NCBI RefSeq assembly: GCF_040954835.1
Contig: NC_090697.1
Location: 43,274,788 to 43,338,787, forward strand
DNA: 64,000 nt
Reading direction: 5' to 3'
DNA from: Lepisosteus oculatus
Taxonomy: Eukaryota; Chordata; Actinopteri; Semionotiformes; Lepisosteidae
This document shows, piece after piece, positions 34,490 through 48,000 of this stretch (the stretch's first letter is position 1; each line of letters opens with the position of its first letter). Below the pieces are notes generated by a model that was not told the DNA's origin, did not search any database, and was given only the letters and a program-made list of their open reading frames with translations. Made by a program: the position numbers and the translations under genes.

Positions 34490-35098
34490 ATCACCAGTTC
34501 ACACAAGGCAACCCACTGAAACTCAGAAGGTGTGAGGCTGGGTAGTGCCTGGATGAGAGACCTCTTGGGAAACCTAAGGTTACTGCTGGAAATGGGACCA
34601 GTAGGGGGTGTTCAGCCTGTGGTTTTCAATTCAATTTAATTTTATTAGCACCCCAAGGCGCTAAACAATGCAAGTAACCATACATTTTGTGAATACAGAA
34701 CAGAAGACCAGAAGACAACGGAGGAGAGGAACCAAAAATTCCTTAGTAAGGAGAAAAAAAACCTCTAGGGGTCCAAGTTCAACTTGCTGCCCAACCCCTT
34801 TGGGCATGCTAACATTATATAATTAAAAAAGGTAATAAATACCCTAGAAAGGCACCGTCATATGGATGATACATAAAACCAAGGTCCTGCCTTGCCGTGG
34901 TCATTAAAAATCCCAAGGCGTTTCACATAAAGAGTAGGGTAGTAACCCTGGTGTCCTGGCTAAATTTCACATTGGCCTCCTAATTAGCCCCATCTATGAA
35001 CTGGCTTCATCACCCTGTTCTCCTCCCCCATTCATAGCTGATGTGTGGTGAGCGTTCTGGCGCACTATCGCTGCTGTTGCATCATCCAGGTGGTATTG
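34490..35098 (+). mobile_element. 5S-derived SINE interrupted by another repeat
   Basis: The 5S-like head and early body (34490-34620) resume at about 34852 with GGCACCGTCATATGGATGATACATAAAACC and continue to the CATCCAGGTGG block, where the copy stops without its LINE-like tail. The gap is filled by an insertion described separately. CCAGTAGGGGGTGT at 34598-34611 is a one-mismatch CTCF-core match. Confidence 0.8.
34624..34851. mobile_element. Nested repeat insertion
   Basis: This stretch starts TTCAATTCAATTTAATTTTATTAG and contains GAGAGGAACCAAAAATTCC and AACCTCTAGGGGTCCAAG. Those words are typical of an abundant unnamed fish repeat. It splits the 5S-derived SINE, so it is the younger insertion. 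Confidence 0.6.
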
Positions 35099-35099
35099 G

Positions 35100-36018
35100 A
35101 TATACTGTAAATTTTCAGATGATACAGTGAGTTCTATTGCAGGGGGAAGTGTCTGGTGTGGATGATTGCTGAGGGAGGTCAAGGGAGCTGTGAACAAGGA
35201 AATCCTTTTAGGAATAATTCAACACGAACTGGTTATATAAAATTGCATATGATTTTAGGATGATTTGCTCCTAAATATGAGAACACTTGATGTATCAAAA
35301 CATTGTTTCAGCTTAACCAAAACCCCAGCTGAACATATGTGCTGTGACAATTTTTCAAGTTTGGGAAGATGAATTAACAAAATGAAGGCTTGAGAGGAGG
35401 AAAAAACATAAAAACTTGTGGATCTCCAAAAATATATATAAATATTCCTTTACTATTTTAAAAATGGCCTTTGGACAAAGTCCTGCACATTTTTTTTTCT
35501 CTCTTGAACAAAACTTATCACCAGCGGGAATCGTGGATGAAAATAATTTAAGTTTAATTTAGCAGACATCCACAACTTAGTTGTCAGCAGACATATTATT
35601 AATAGCAAAAATCACGTGTTGGACCCATAGAATACCTTACCTTCTTTACAGGTCGAAGAGTATTTAGATCTTCTGTGAGCCTAGAGCTACTGTACGTCTT
35701 CAGTGTAGTTTCTCCGCCAAACCTATAGGTGGAGATGCAGCGTGTCCAAGTCCCGGCTATCTTTATGATGTTGCTGGTGTGTCAACACGGTGCTTCCTGC
35801 TACAGTGGAGAGTTCTTACGCTGAGCTGGAAAGTAGCGGTTTCAGCGGCGGGAGAGGCAGGGCAGCAATATAGAATATCTGGCTTTGTTATTTATGTTGT
35901 ATTTGTCGTTTTACACTTTCAAATAAATGCATTACTGCAGTAGGAAGGACAAAAGTTTGCGGCAAGGCTGAGAAGCTAAGAGCGGGGTTAAGATCACTCC
36001 AGTTGGCAGAGAAGTGAA
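35100..36018 (+). promoter_or_regulatory. SLC35B2: SLC35B2 upstream and probable promoter region
   Basis: The 300 bases before the ATG at 36019 are less AT-rich and hold several CpGs, including GCGGCGGGAGAGGCAGGGC near 35845. A CACGTG E-box is at 35613-35618. No TATA box was identified with confidence. Confidence 0.35.
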
Positions 36019-36038
36019 ATGTCATCTTTTTTGTGGAG
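36019..36038 (+). CDS. SLC35B2: SLC35B2 coding exon 1
   Basis: ATG plus 17 bases encode MSSFLW and two bases of Arg7, then donor AG|GTACGT. The phase fits exon 2 exactly (AG + G = Arg) and gives [17 protein letters not shown], a plausible hydrophobic N-terminus. Inferred from splice fit rather than homology, so less certain than the others. Confidence 0.7.
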
Positions 36039-39000
36039 GTACGTTATTTCTTTGTGATATAGTTTCTTAACATAGTGTTGCACACTGCACTTTTTATGCA
36101 CTGTAATTAGATATAAACCATTATTTCGCTTTAGATTTCCTAGTAGCTACTACTAACAGAAACATGATTATTGTTAGAATTAATACTAGTTGCACAAGGG
36201 AAGTAGTACAGTGTACACGTCAGCTTCATTTATTAAACAAGTAACTACTGTAGCATCTTCCCCAGTTTGTGACTCCTGGTAGTAGTTGTAAAGATACTGC
36301 TTAGCACTATTGGTATATTATGCATTTACCTCAAGTTTACGGAATCGTGCTAACTGGAGAATGTGAAACCAGTAGCTGTGTTGCTATTAGTGATTTTAAT
36401 AACACCTTTTTATGAATGCAGTTTTATCATTGTAACGTGCAATGTTAGAAAAGCAATGTAATGACAGATCAGACACAGATCTGTTTTCGCACGTTAGGAA
36501 GTAAACCATCAGAACATGCATACTTTAAAATGGTCAGCTTTTTCGATGTGTCGTGATTATGAGGTTATTGTATGTTTGGGTTTGTGACATATGGATGATA
36601 AAAGGACGTTTTCAAAATGCAAGCTATATAAAATATAATGTTTGCAGTGTTCATGCCTATGCAATGTTCAAACTGATGTGCCAGCTGTTGGCGCAAGACA
36701 TTATCTGCAGTCCTTACTTTATTATAGTTTGCATAGAATTATGTTCTTAAAGGTAATTTTAAGGATTGCTGCCTCATTTTAAATACCTTAGTCTCCTGTC
36801 AGACCATATAGAAAAAATGCTTAACATAATGCATTCATTTTTTAGCATTTATGTAAGTGCATTCCTTTTGTCTGCTGTCACACCTTAAAATTTATTTTAT
36901 ATAACAGATTTCATTTTTATCATGTCAGCATAGTGTGATGAAATTCTGCCCTCAATGTGCCACTAACCATGTGTTCGTTGTTTTCACAATTCAGAACTCT
37001 AAGAAATATTTTACTGTTTTTTTCACTTATGTTTACACAACTAGGTTATAAACACTGCAGCTAGGATCACACCTTCCCCCTTCTCTTAACAACAGACTGC
37101 TTTTCTTCTAAATTCTCTCCATTCCAATGGAGCTTTCATTTCACACCTCTCTTAACCTATTCTGACTTCACACCTCTTGATAGGCCTCTCTTTCTGTCCC
37201 CTGCTCCCGCCCCTCGCTCATCCTCTCTCCCAGCTTTTGTTCTCCCGCTACATTACCTTTGCTTACTGCCCTGTCTTCCTCACACCTGAAGAAGGCTCCA
37301 CGGCCGAAACGTTGTGTTTTCTTTATTCTCTTTTCAGTATGGAATAAACCTATTACTTGTTCCTTTGCAGCCTGAGCAAGCTGATGCAGCTACCCACCTG
37401 AACTACTAGGTTATAAATGTTTGTTTTTTCCTATAATGGCAGACCAAGATTAATAGTTGTTTTGTTTGAATTCTGCTTGATTTGGCCATTGATATCTTAT
37501 TTTGTAATGTGGTTTAGCAAAAATAATGAAAGAACATGACAAGCACCTAATGCCTTTTTAAAAACAACAACAACAACAACAAGTAACACTAACTATTCTA
37601 TGTATAGTCTTCTATATGCTTATGCATGAGAATCTGAAATGACGTAAAATAAAAATCATGTTTTCAAACATAGTTCAAACGTAGAGTAAAAAGAGTAGAA
37701 GAATGGAAAAAGCAAAGCAAACTGACCTTGTAAAAACAAGTGGACAGTGATGTTGTTTTTGCGGATGATATAAAATTGTTCAGGTGCTTCTCACAGAAGC
37801 TCATGGGCTTTTGATAGGTCTGACAGGTTTCATCATCTGGTTAGTTATTGAGAACGATTTGACAGAGGGTACACTCATGTTGATATGTATCAGTGAGTTC
37901 AGAATGCCAGCTTGAATGAGAAGCGGTCTTTAAAAAGAGTTAATGCATTGATGTCAGGGTCTACCACTACACTAGGAAAGTAGATTTCATTATTAATGTG
38001 ATTTGCCTCAACCCCTTGTTTTCGTATTGTTATATAACTGAAAAGTCCAAACAAAGCAACACCGGTTGCACACCTGTCGCATGTCTTTTGATGTCACGTT
38101 CTGACAACAGGACACTGATTATTTTTTTGGGGGGATGCAGAACACATCCAGTTGAAATGGTAAAGGGCCATAATTTATGAGCCTTGACAGAAACTTTACA
38201 TTTTTTTTTTAGTTTTGAAAAAAATAGGTTTAAGCTTTTTTTTTCAACTAAAAAAAATGCTAAATGCATAAACCTAGTATGGCTTAAAATTGATTTTCTG
38301 ACCATGTCTTTTGGAGATCAGTCTGAGAAGAACTTGTTTCACTGCAGATGACCTGAGTAGCTGCCATGTCAATATGCTATGAGCCTTTCTGAACGATTCC
38401 AAGCAGATAATACATTCTGGGAGTGTCTGCCTCTTTGCAAGTCCTAGTATGTACAGGTACTTAGACGTCTGCTTAGTGATGTTTGGAACTGCCAGTAGTT
38501 TATGACTCGCCTTTATGGCTGCAGCCCTTCTACTGTATATGAGGAATGAGGACCTGCACAAATTATAATCTGACACATCCTCCTTTTTAGAGCCGTTCAA
38601 CTTCTCACATGCTGCAAGCTCTACAGCACATTACAGGTGGGTTTACTGACAAAGCTGACGGTATCGCAGGCGCCCAGGAGTCGCTGATCTGGCCACTGTC
38701 TGAGAAACCCCTGTTCGACTAAAGCACCTTTACTTGATTTCCCCCTAAGGGGCCTCGGCACATTTGGGAGACCCAGGCAGTAGGTATAGATTTTGCTGCT
38801 CTGATACAATATCGATAACACCTCAGCCTCGACACCTGAAGAAGACACACAAGCTCAAACTTTGTGTTTATACCTCCTACTCTTCAACATAAAATTAACT
38901 TTTATTGGTCTGAATTCTTCTCCCAGCATGTTGGTTTACCACCTTTTGGAATAGAAGAAGTGCTGAGTGCAAGGCAGGCTTTTCGAAGCTCGCCTGTTAC

Positions 39001-42000
39001 ATGTCTTGGAGGCTAGTGAAAATTAAGGCTTTGCGCTCTTGATGTGCTGCTATATAGCCTGCTTTAAATAGCAGAAATTTACGGGTTCTGTGAGCTGTTG
39101 GGCAACATCTGGTTTCCCTAATGTAAGATTTTTGTGGCTCAGATTTTTGCTGCCACTGTGAAATAATGGAACGATTAAAGCAAATCTCTGTAGCTTCAAT
39201 ACTTATGTTGTAGTTCGGAGGAAGGATTTAAAAAAAAGCAGAGAATTTTGCTTTTCATACCACTGAAGTGTTGAGGAGTTTTCTGATTTAGTGTCTGTAA
39301 TTACTTTTTTGCTTTTAGCGTTATGATTTCAACCCATCCTTGGTTTGAAACACGGCACTGACCTGAGAGAGCTTAAAACAACTCAGATTTATTCAGTGCA
39401 ACAGACTTAATTTCTTAACATTCCCAAAACCCAGCACACAAACTGTGATGCTTTTGTGCCTAACAGAGAAACCACTCTCCTGCTGTGGATAGTATACAGA
39501 CTCAGTGGCACTAGCCCCTGACTGGGTGAACGTGCACTATTGAAAGACCCTTCAGCCACAGCAGAGCACTGACTGAAATCTGTGATTTCGTGGCTGTCAT
39601 TCTGAACTCTGAGCAGAGGCTTTTAATAAAAGAGACACCAGTTTCCCAGCACATTCAGGAGGTTTCATTTGTGTTCTCTAAGCAGTAATATTTTAAATTT
39701 TGCAGTTTTCAAGGGTATGAGTTAATAAGATTAATTAAATTAAGTTTTATTAAAAAAATAAATTCATTAAATATATTCTTCCCATGGCAGTTATGTAAAA
39801 TTATCTTAAGAACTGAAGTATAAATGTACCGATTGCATTAAATTGTGACTTATTTTAGCCCATATCCTATCACTCAGACATTCATTTTTACAAACCTTAT
39901 TTTTATCTGGCCGTGTCGAGCACAAAGAGTTACTGTTAGAATCAGCCATGCGGGAGTAGACTTTCGCATGGAATTTGAAACATATAACTGTGTCTCTGTT
40001 CACCTCAGTTCCTCGTCAGACTCACCAAAGACACATTTTCTGGATAGGCAGGTTAGGGGAGAAAATCTGGGATTTCTTTTGGCTTTCTCTAAGGTTGTGG
40101 CCTTCATTTTTTACATTGGTTCACTTTATGACTTGAGAAAAAGTGATTCCAAGATAAAAGGAAATTGTGTTTTCTGTACTCTGAAAAAAATCGGATGCCA
40201 TTTTAGTACTACGTTTTAGTGTGGAATGTGAAAATGTTTAAGAATAACTCATGTTTTCCTCAAGATTGGGGAAAAATATCTTTACCAATTGTTCAGTTCA
40301 ATAAGGATTGGTTTTACTTTAGAAATGTCACTGAGGACAAATAAAATAAAGTTTTTTAAAGGTATTCTAAAGGTGTTTTGGATGCTTTTTATATATATTT
40401 CAGTGTCAATTTCATATTTTGAGTTTAATAAAAACAATGAATCTGTTTAATACCTCTGGAGATTCGTTAGATGATGAAGACAAAATCAGTACCTTGATCT
40501 CATGTTTAGTTCAGTGTTTCACAGTTCTCATCCTAGAGTACCATCTTTCTGTTTTTATGCCAGCAGAGATCTTTATTATTTAATCTTAGCATGAAAGTAT
40601 TTCTTTTCTAAAATGCTTTCAACTCTAAAAAAATAGTATGGGGCTAGACACGGGCTCCCTCTCAAACCCCTCCTTTTCAGGAATGCTGAGCTGGTTTAAT
40701 CAATGGGTCTACATATATTTCATTCATAATCAATTTGGAGTTGACAGTTTAAATTTGGAGAGCAACACTTTTAATATATGCTGTGATAGACACAAATGTC
40801 AACCACATGTTTTGAAAGTAGTGCAGATAAAAGAGAATATTTCTGAATCCAAAGTCTGATTGCAAAATCTTACAGTGAAGTAATTGGTTAAATTCAGGGT
40901 TCAGTAATTTTACTTAATTAAGAGCTCTGCTGAAACAAAGGCCAGTAGAGGCATGGATACTATAGGGCAGTGGAAGACCGGCTTAGTTAATGCATAACAG
41001 ATTATTTGGAAATGGTATAAAGTGGAGGTGAAGAACAATGAGGAGGTTTATTGAAGCTGCTTTAGTTCAGCAGACACCAAAGCCTTTTTCTAGTTCTGAT
41101 CTCTTTTTTTCTTGTCTCTCCAGGGTTTGTTCAGGGCTGGTTCTGGTCATGCTGCTGCCAGCTCAAGCTGCTGGAGAGGACTCCCTATCCCTGAACACCT
41201 GGACTGATTTCTGGCTTTTCCGGTTTATTCTTAATGTCTTGGGCTATGCTACAATTATTGTCCCTGGCTATTTGCTTATCAAATATTTCAAGAGCATCAA
41301 CTACCTAGAAACAGGTTGGTCTCTACTTTTCTTTTATTCTATTAAAGGAACTTTAATTAGGAGCTTCAGTCTTATTTTTAACTGATTTTGGTGGTTCTTC
41401 TTTAATGTTTGGTACCATTACTTCACATTAATTTTACTCCGTTTATTTAAATTTTTTGCTTGTAGAACCAATGAACATTATTATTTATGTATGTCAATAA
41501 TAATATTATGTCTGATGATTTAAATGCTTAAGAAAGTGTGGCTTGTTCATTAGCAGAGAGTTAAAATACCTCAGGATACCTCAGCTGCTTATTAATTCAT
41601 ATTTGATGTCACTTTGTGAACAACACCCATGTGCAAACAAAGTACTGAGCTGAATGTATTTGTTTTAGCCCATCCTAAGTTTTCACCTCTTGGAACAGAA
41701 CAACCCTAACAACTCATCAAAAAGAGCTTCAGATGTTATCATTGCAATAACAAAGTTATCACTTTAGAAAAACCGTACTTTTTTCTGGAATTATTTTAGG
41801 GCAATGCAATCATGTAATACAGTTATGTTAAGTGTTTTTTTCCCCCAAGTATTATATTTTTGCATTTATCTGCAGTGTCATTATTTTTTATGTTCACACT
41901 TTGTTGGCACCTGTTTCTGACACTTATATAAGATCACTTTATTGGCCATATACAGTATTACAGCAGACGCAGTGACGTTTTTGTCTTAATGCAGATAGAC

Positions 42001-45000
42001 TACAGTAGCTATACAATTGGGTTTTAAGCTGTTCGAATCTGCAAGTTGTGGACTGATACTGACAGCATTATAGGCCCTATGACTGGGATGTCATGAGATA
42101 ATTAAATCTTTAACACAGAGGTTGTTGCCACTGTTACTCTTGTGATGTGCAGACGAACCTGCTTGTAAAAGAGGCAAAATGGCCTGCTCACAATTTCTCC
42201 AATAAAAATAATTTAGCTGTGTACTCTGCATAAGTATTTTGAACTTAACTCAGATATTCAAATTTGTCATTTTACAGACTCATAATGCCATTTTAGTTGT
42301 AACTTCAGGGAAGAAAGCCTTCAGTTATATGTGTGTGTTTCATACTGTGTTGTGGCACAATCTGCACCACAATTTCAGTTTCTATCAAATGAAAGTTTAA
42401 AGTCATCTAGTCCAACAGAGTACATTTATTTTAAAATCCCTGAGACTGTAAGGAAACTGACTGTGCAGTGTACAGTGCTGATGAAACGTCAGTTACAGCA
42501 ATAAAGAAATTGTGCATGAGTGTCGCTAGGCTAGTATTTATACATGGCACCATGACTTGAAAACACTTTGGGTTGCATAATGTAAATCTATATTGTTTAA
42601 AAGACAGTCCATCCCTTTTAATAAATATTGGTATATTTAGGTTATATATATAAATATATATAAATGGTATATATATTATTTCTGAATCATGATGCACATA
42701 TCCTATATCCTGTACATTTCTGTTTGTGTTACAGTAAACCATTAACCTACACTTGTATTATGTGCACATACAGTACTAAAGATTCTTCTTTATAATGCTG
42801 TTTGATCAAGGTGAACCAGAATTCAGGATTACGCATGATGAAATGCTTATAGAATATATGATTTTAGCTTTAATGGTTAATGAAAATTCAGTGCAATAAA
42901 CCTCATTTCAAACAGTTATTGCTGTTTTTGTAAAAGCAAATATATATTAATATTTATACAACATTACTTGAGAACAGCTCAGCCATAATTATTTTTGGAT
43001 TATTTTGGTTATTTGCTAGAACAAAGATATGTTTGTACACTAGTGTAAAATGACTGAGTTATACATATTCTTGTTAAAAGTGTGCAGTTCAGTTAATGAT
43101 TTCATAAAATAAACTTTATTAAATATAGGTTTAAAAAGTTTTAGGAAAAAAATCATTTCATCAAATGAAATTAATAAAACCAATAAGAAACAATAAAAAC
43201 AAAAAACATTACATGCAATTATGCTGGGACACTAGACTAGAGTGATGTGTGAGGCTGATGTGATCTGAACTTGCTGTAACATTTCTGAAAAAAACTGAAA
43301 TATAACACTGGGTAAATACTAAGAAAAGGCTAAAGCCTGTTAAGAACTGGACACACTGATAAGGCTTAGGTAATGCTGATAGATAAGATAAGATCACTAT
43401 ATTGACCATACACAATTTCTTGTATTGGGCATTTGTCTTTTCACATACCCCAAAGTGCTCTCTATGAGACACACAGACAGGGAGAGAAACTTTGGGTCAG
43501 AGCGAGGGGTCAGCCATTTATACGGCACCCATGGAGCAGTTGGGTGGCTCAGGGGCCCAACGGAGTAGGATTTCTCTGCTGGCCACGGGATTTGAACCGG
43601 CAACCTTCCAGCCACAGGCGCAGATCCTTAGGCACAGTGCCACCACACTGCCCAGTGTGAGTTATGGTTCTCCAAATCAACTTATAAATATAAACAGTTG
43701 AAACTGTTCATTACTATAAATAGTATTCAGTCTAGTAATCAAAGTAAAAAATCCTGATTCTGAATATGATTTTTGCTTTAAAAAAATATGTATAATGTTA
43801 AGATTATACATATTTTGTGTGGCAAAGCAATATTACCTCAAACTAAGTACAGTTAGATAACACCTCTTGTTTTGACCTTCGTCTTTCCCTGACAGACCCA
43901 GGGAACCCAATACATTGACTTTGTTGTTTTCTCAAATAGACCTGCTTGACTTTTTGGAACCTAGAAGTACACTGGCACACTCCTGTCATGTTACGGCGAT
44001 CGAGACGAATAAATGTTTCTTGTTGTTTTTCGAGGTTGTAAAGGAAACTTTTCCTAGTGCCAGGACAGGTAACAATAAAATATGGCCGTTCCTCCCACTG
44101 GAGAACAGTTTGTCTTCCATCACCCTGAACCCAACTGATGAGGCCAAGGAGGAATCCATCAGCTCTTAGACAGGTTCAGCAGGTGTTGTATGTACTGCGC
44201 AGTCTGGTTATGATGAGGATTCTTTAATCCATCATTTTCTCATTCTGACATCTGTGGGTTTAGAGTATAGGGCTGCGCTCCTTTCCAGATATTCTTCCTT
44301 CCTTCTGGTTTTGTATCGATGTTGCTTTTCCTCAGGTTTGCTGTTGACTTATATTTGAAATGCTTTTTCTGGCCATCTCTCGTTGCTTTGGCCAAGTGGG
44401 GAGAAAAGAGCTTTATTTATGAGCATTCATCAGGGCGACTGAATGGATCTTATGGTGGACGTTGTCATTGTGTAGAAGTATTTGTGGTCACCAGTTTGGG
44501 AGAGAACATGTTAAAATATACAGTCCCATTCTGCATGTCTCGGGGTGCATCTTGGAAAATAAGTTTCTTTTGCCTTTCCCTCTGTCTTTGCTTTTCTAAC
44601 ATCCTGGCTCTGCACAAGACACCATAGAAACCATGAATAAAGATGAGCAGTGAATGTTACATTTTGGTTAATGTAATCAGTAGAATACCACAGGCCTCTG
44701 TACTAAGACCACTTCTCTTCCTGATTTCCATCAGTGATCTAGATGCTGGTGTATTTAATCAGACAAATTTGCGGATAATACCAAAATTTGGAAAACTGAC
44801 AAACTACGTACTGGTAGCAATTGGAATTAAAAGAACTAAAAAGTATTTGAGAACAATTTCAAAACTTGGCAAACCCCTGACTGAAGACATTTAATGTAGA
44901 CAAGTGCAGGGCTTTGCGTGCAGGTAGCAGAAACAACCTCTAAATACTTAATGGTAAACACTGAGATGTTTCCTATTGTTTGCCACTGGGTACGTATGAA

Positions 45001-48000
45001 AAATACATGTACAGTATTTATGTTGGCACACCATTTACATCTTCTAGATAACGGGGGGGAAGCAATTAAAAAAACAAACAAAATGTTAGGATATATAGTT
45101 ATAAGTGTACAATTCACGCAAAGGGAAATTATTTCCCCAGTCCGGAGAAGAGCAGATTCAGACATCCTGGAACTTAAGAGAATATCCTACATTGACAGGT
45201 TGGAAGAACTGAACCTTTTTAATTTTGAGTGGAGAAGATAGCGAGGAGGCTTGACACAAGTATTCCTCATTCTCAAGAGTATGGATAGAACCAACCCAAC
45301 AGACTTCTTCAGAATGAGGAGTGCAACAAGACCCAGAGGACACAGGTGGAAACTTTATGGAAGTACATTTAAAACTGAGAACAGAAGTCTTTACACAACA
45401 GTTTGTTGGAGTATGGAACAAGCTAGCCTGCAATGTTGTTGAAGCCGATAACCTGGTTTCTTTGAAGAAATCACTTGCTGAGCTCCTTGGATCATTGATA
45501 GTTACCAATGGGCTAGGTGGACCAAATAACCTCCTCTGATTTTAACTATTATTGTGTTAAAGTGATCAAATTAAGTACAGGTGTAAAATGAAAACCTGCA
45601 GAGAAACTGGCCCCTCTGACTATCCTTGGCATCAGTGGGCTTTTGTAATGGAGCCTAGAGAATTAATTAAAATGTGGAATTGACTGTCCTGTCATTGTGC
45701 TATATAATAGGAATTTTATTTTTCTGTTACAGGAGTTGTTGCTGTGAGCAATTCTCAGTTGGGTGAAAGTAAAATGAAAAAAAAAGTGTTGAAGCACCCA
45801 ACTTGTTTTGAAAATAATGTTTCTATATTACGAAAATATTGTACAGAAACGTGTACTGTATCGCTTAAAAGGGATGATTACTGAAGGCAAGATACCTAAT
45901 GAAGTAGGTACTGACTTTGACAACTAAAACAATCATGAAGATAATTTTTCATTTTATGAAATAGGTGAGAGATTTTCACTGAGATTTCTTTAGTCACAGT
46001 GATACTTTTTCAGTTCTACAGATTGAGAATTGATGTTTCATCATTTGCATCTCCAGTAAATTATATTAACTGAATGCTAATGATCAAAGGTTTTACTGTT
46101 GCATGGTCACAAGGCTTCAGTGTTCTGCTTTGCTGAAGCTAAGTCTCTCCACATACCTACTACCTGAGCCAGACCTACATGTACAGTATGTCATATGCTT
46201 TTCTGTGGAGCTTTTTGGTGGTTTGGCTCATTCAAATGCAAGATAACCTTGTGGGAAGTCATAATAATTGGAATAAAGAACTGCTAGCTGTTCTAATCCA
46301 GCCTGGCTCATTTGTCGTTTTACTTAATTTAAATGTCTTTGCAAAACATGCAGTGGGCATGAAGAGGATATTGAAACTTCCATCCTGGATATTCACCTTC
46401 CATCCTGGTGTATCTAGTCATAGACTAGGATTATTTATTTTCTTTACTCTTAGTATAATTCCGTTATTTTGTAATTTGATTTAATCGCAGTTTAGTAACT
46501 TGTCTAGTCATATTCCTGTTTTCTTTACAGGTCGTGGCATTTGTTTCCCTCTTATAAAGTCCTGTGTTTTTGGGGGTGAAGCAAAATCTAGTCTGCTAGA
46601 GGAAGTGCCTACAGCATCCAAAACTGAGGCAACGGAACCATCTTCAACAGCCAGACAGGCTTGTAAACTGTTGTTCTGCACTGCTGGACTACAGGTGCGA
46701 TCCGGGGGAAAGCGTCAGTGACATGGCTCAAGATTGGCTGCACCTGCTTCACAGCCCCAACATTTTAAAACTCTCATGGAGCTTCTGTGTTGCCTTTAAA
46801 GGTTTTAGCCTCTCAGACGTTTAAAAATCTGAACGTGCAATCCCAAGATCAGGTGTCGTATAGTGTTGACTCCGTTTCTGGCCACATTTATAAACTTTGC
46901 TTAGATCGATCTACAATATTGCTGTAAAATCCAATCAGCTCTTCAATATTTCAATGAAAGCACTCAATTAAGGGTTAGGAGAGAGTGTATCAAACGAAAT
47001 AAGGTTTAATTTAAAAAATAATTAAATGCATAAATCATATTTATAAGTTTACATACAATACCACACAATAATTACAGGTGTAATATTTTCTGACACTTTA
47101 CATCTGCAGGAAAAAACATGATCTAATCAAGAGCTCCAGTTTATCTTTTGTAGAATCTATACATATGGGACCAACAAAGTCCAAAGTATTAAATTCTTAT
47201 TACAAATGTAAGTACTACTAAAATGTATCAAGCAAAGTTTCCAAGCTATAATGTTTTGTTTAATACTTTTATTTAAGTGGTCTTGCTCGCCTCCTTTTTT
47301 GGTTTTGTCAGCTTGTCTACTCCTTAGATCAACAAGGTGCACATTCATTTTAACTGTATCTCTGGTAACAAGCATAATGGTTTACCTTGCCAAACTAGGA
47401 GAATGATGTCAGTCGTATGCAAGCTTGCCAGAAATATGCTGCTACACAAGTTAGGTTTTCTGAATCCATCATGTTTATGCCATTAAAAAGATAATAGGTT
47501 TTATTTATATTACCTAGTCATCTTAGTTTGCTCAGTTACTTTAGTAAACAAGATTTATTATTTTGTAGTGTATGTCCAATCGAAATTTCAGAATATCAGA
47601 GAAAAAATCTCCTGCGTGCTCCTGAAAAGCGAGGAAATGTCTTTAATGGGGGAAAAAAAGCTTTGTAAATACATAGCATGGTGCCTGATCTTGGGATGCA
47701 TGAAAGTTCTTGTACAAAAAGTTTCTCTTGACTATTTTCCATGTATTTGACTTGAATATTGACACTTTAACATAATGTTCCTAATCCACATTATCAAAAG
47801 CACCCTTGCTTATTTGTACTTCCAGGCTTCTTACTTAACATGGGGCATCCTTCAGGAACGAGTTATGACCCGCACCTATGGGGCTACCAGCACAGAGGAG
47901 GGTGAGAAGTTCAAGGATTCCCAGTTCCTGGTCTTCATGAACCGCATCCTTGCTTTGACGGTGTCTGGCCTGTACTGTGTCCTCACCAAGCAGCCTCGTC

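Larger units (their letters stand above)
36039..41123 (+). other. SLC35B2: SLC35B2 intron 1
   Basis: A 5.1 kb intron holding the repeats at 37.3 and 38.8 kb and a (CAA)n run at about 37564-37581. No other exon was recognised. Confidence 0.7.
41315..46530 (+). other. SLC35B2: SLC35B2 intron 2
   Basis: A 5.2 kb intron containing a tRNA-derived SINE, a CR1 pseudogene and an AT-repeat patch at about 42637-42680. A short TAAGATCACTTTATTGGCCATATACAG piece at about 41931-41957 matches the end of the SINE at 43.4 kb. Confidence 0.75.

Noticed and set aside
37561..37582. CRISPR-like or satellite array at the CAA run and other simple repeats
   Set aside because: These are short microsatellites without spacers; nothing resembles a CRISPR array.
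43588..43598. True tRNA genes suggested by B-box matches here and at 6.7-7.1, 57.8 and 61.2 kb
   Set aside because: No acceptor stem or anticodon arm could be folded, and each match sits at the head of a repeated SINE.
43915..44169. An 84-codon frame in SLC35B2 intron 2 that looked exon-like at its 3' end ([14 protein letters not shown])
   Set aside because: No known family recognised and no convincing acceptor for a terminal exon; not supported.
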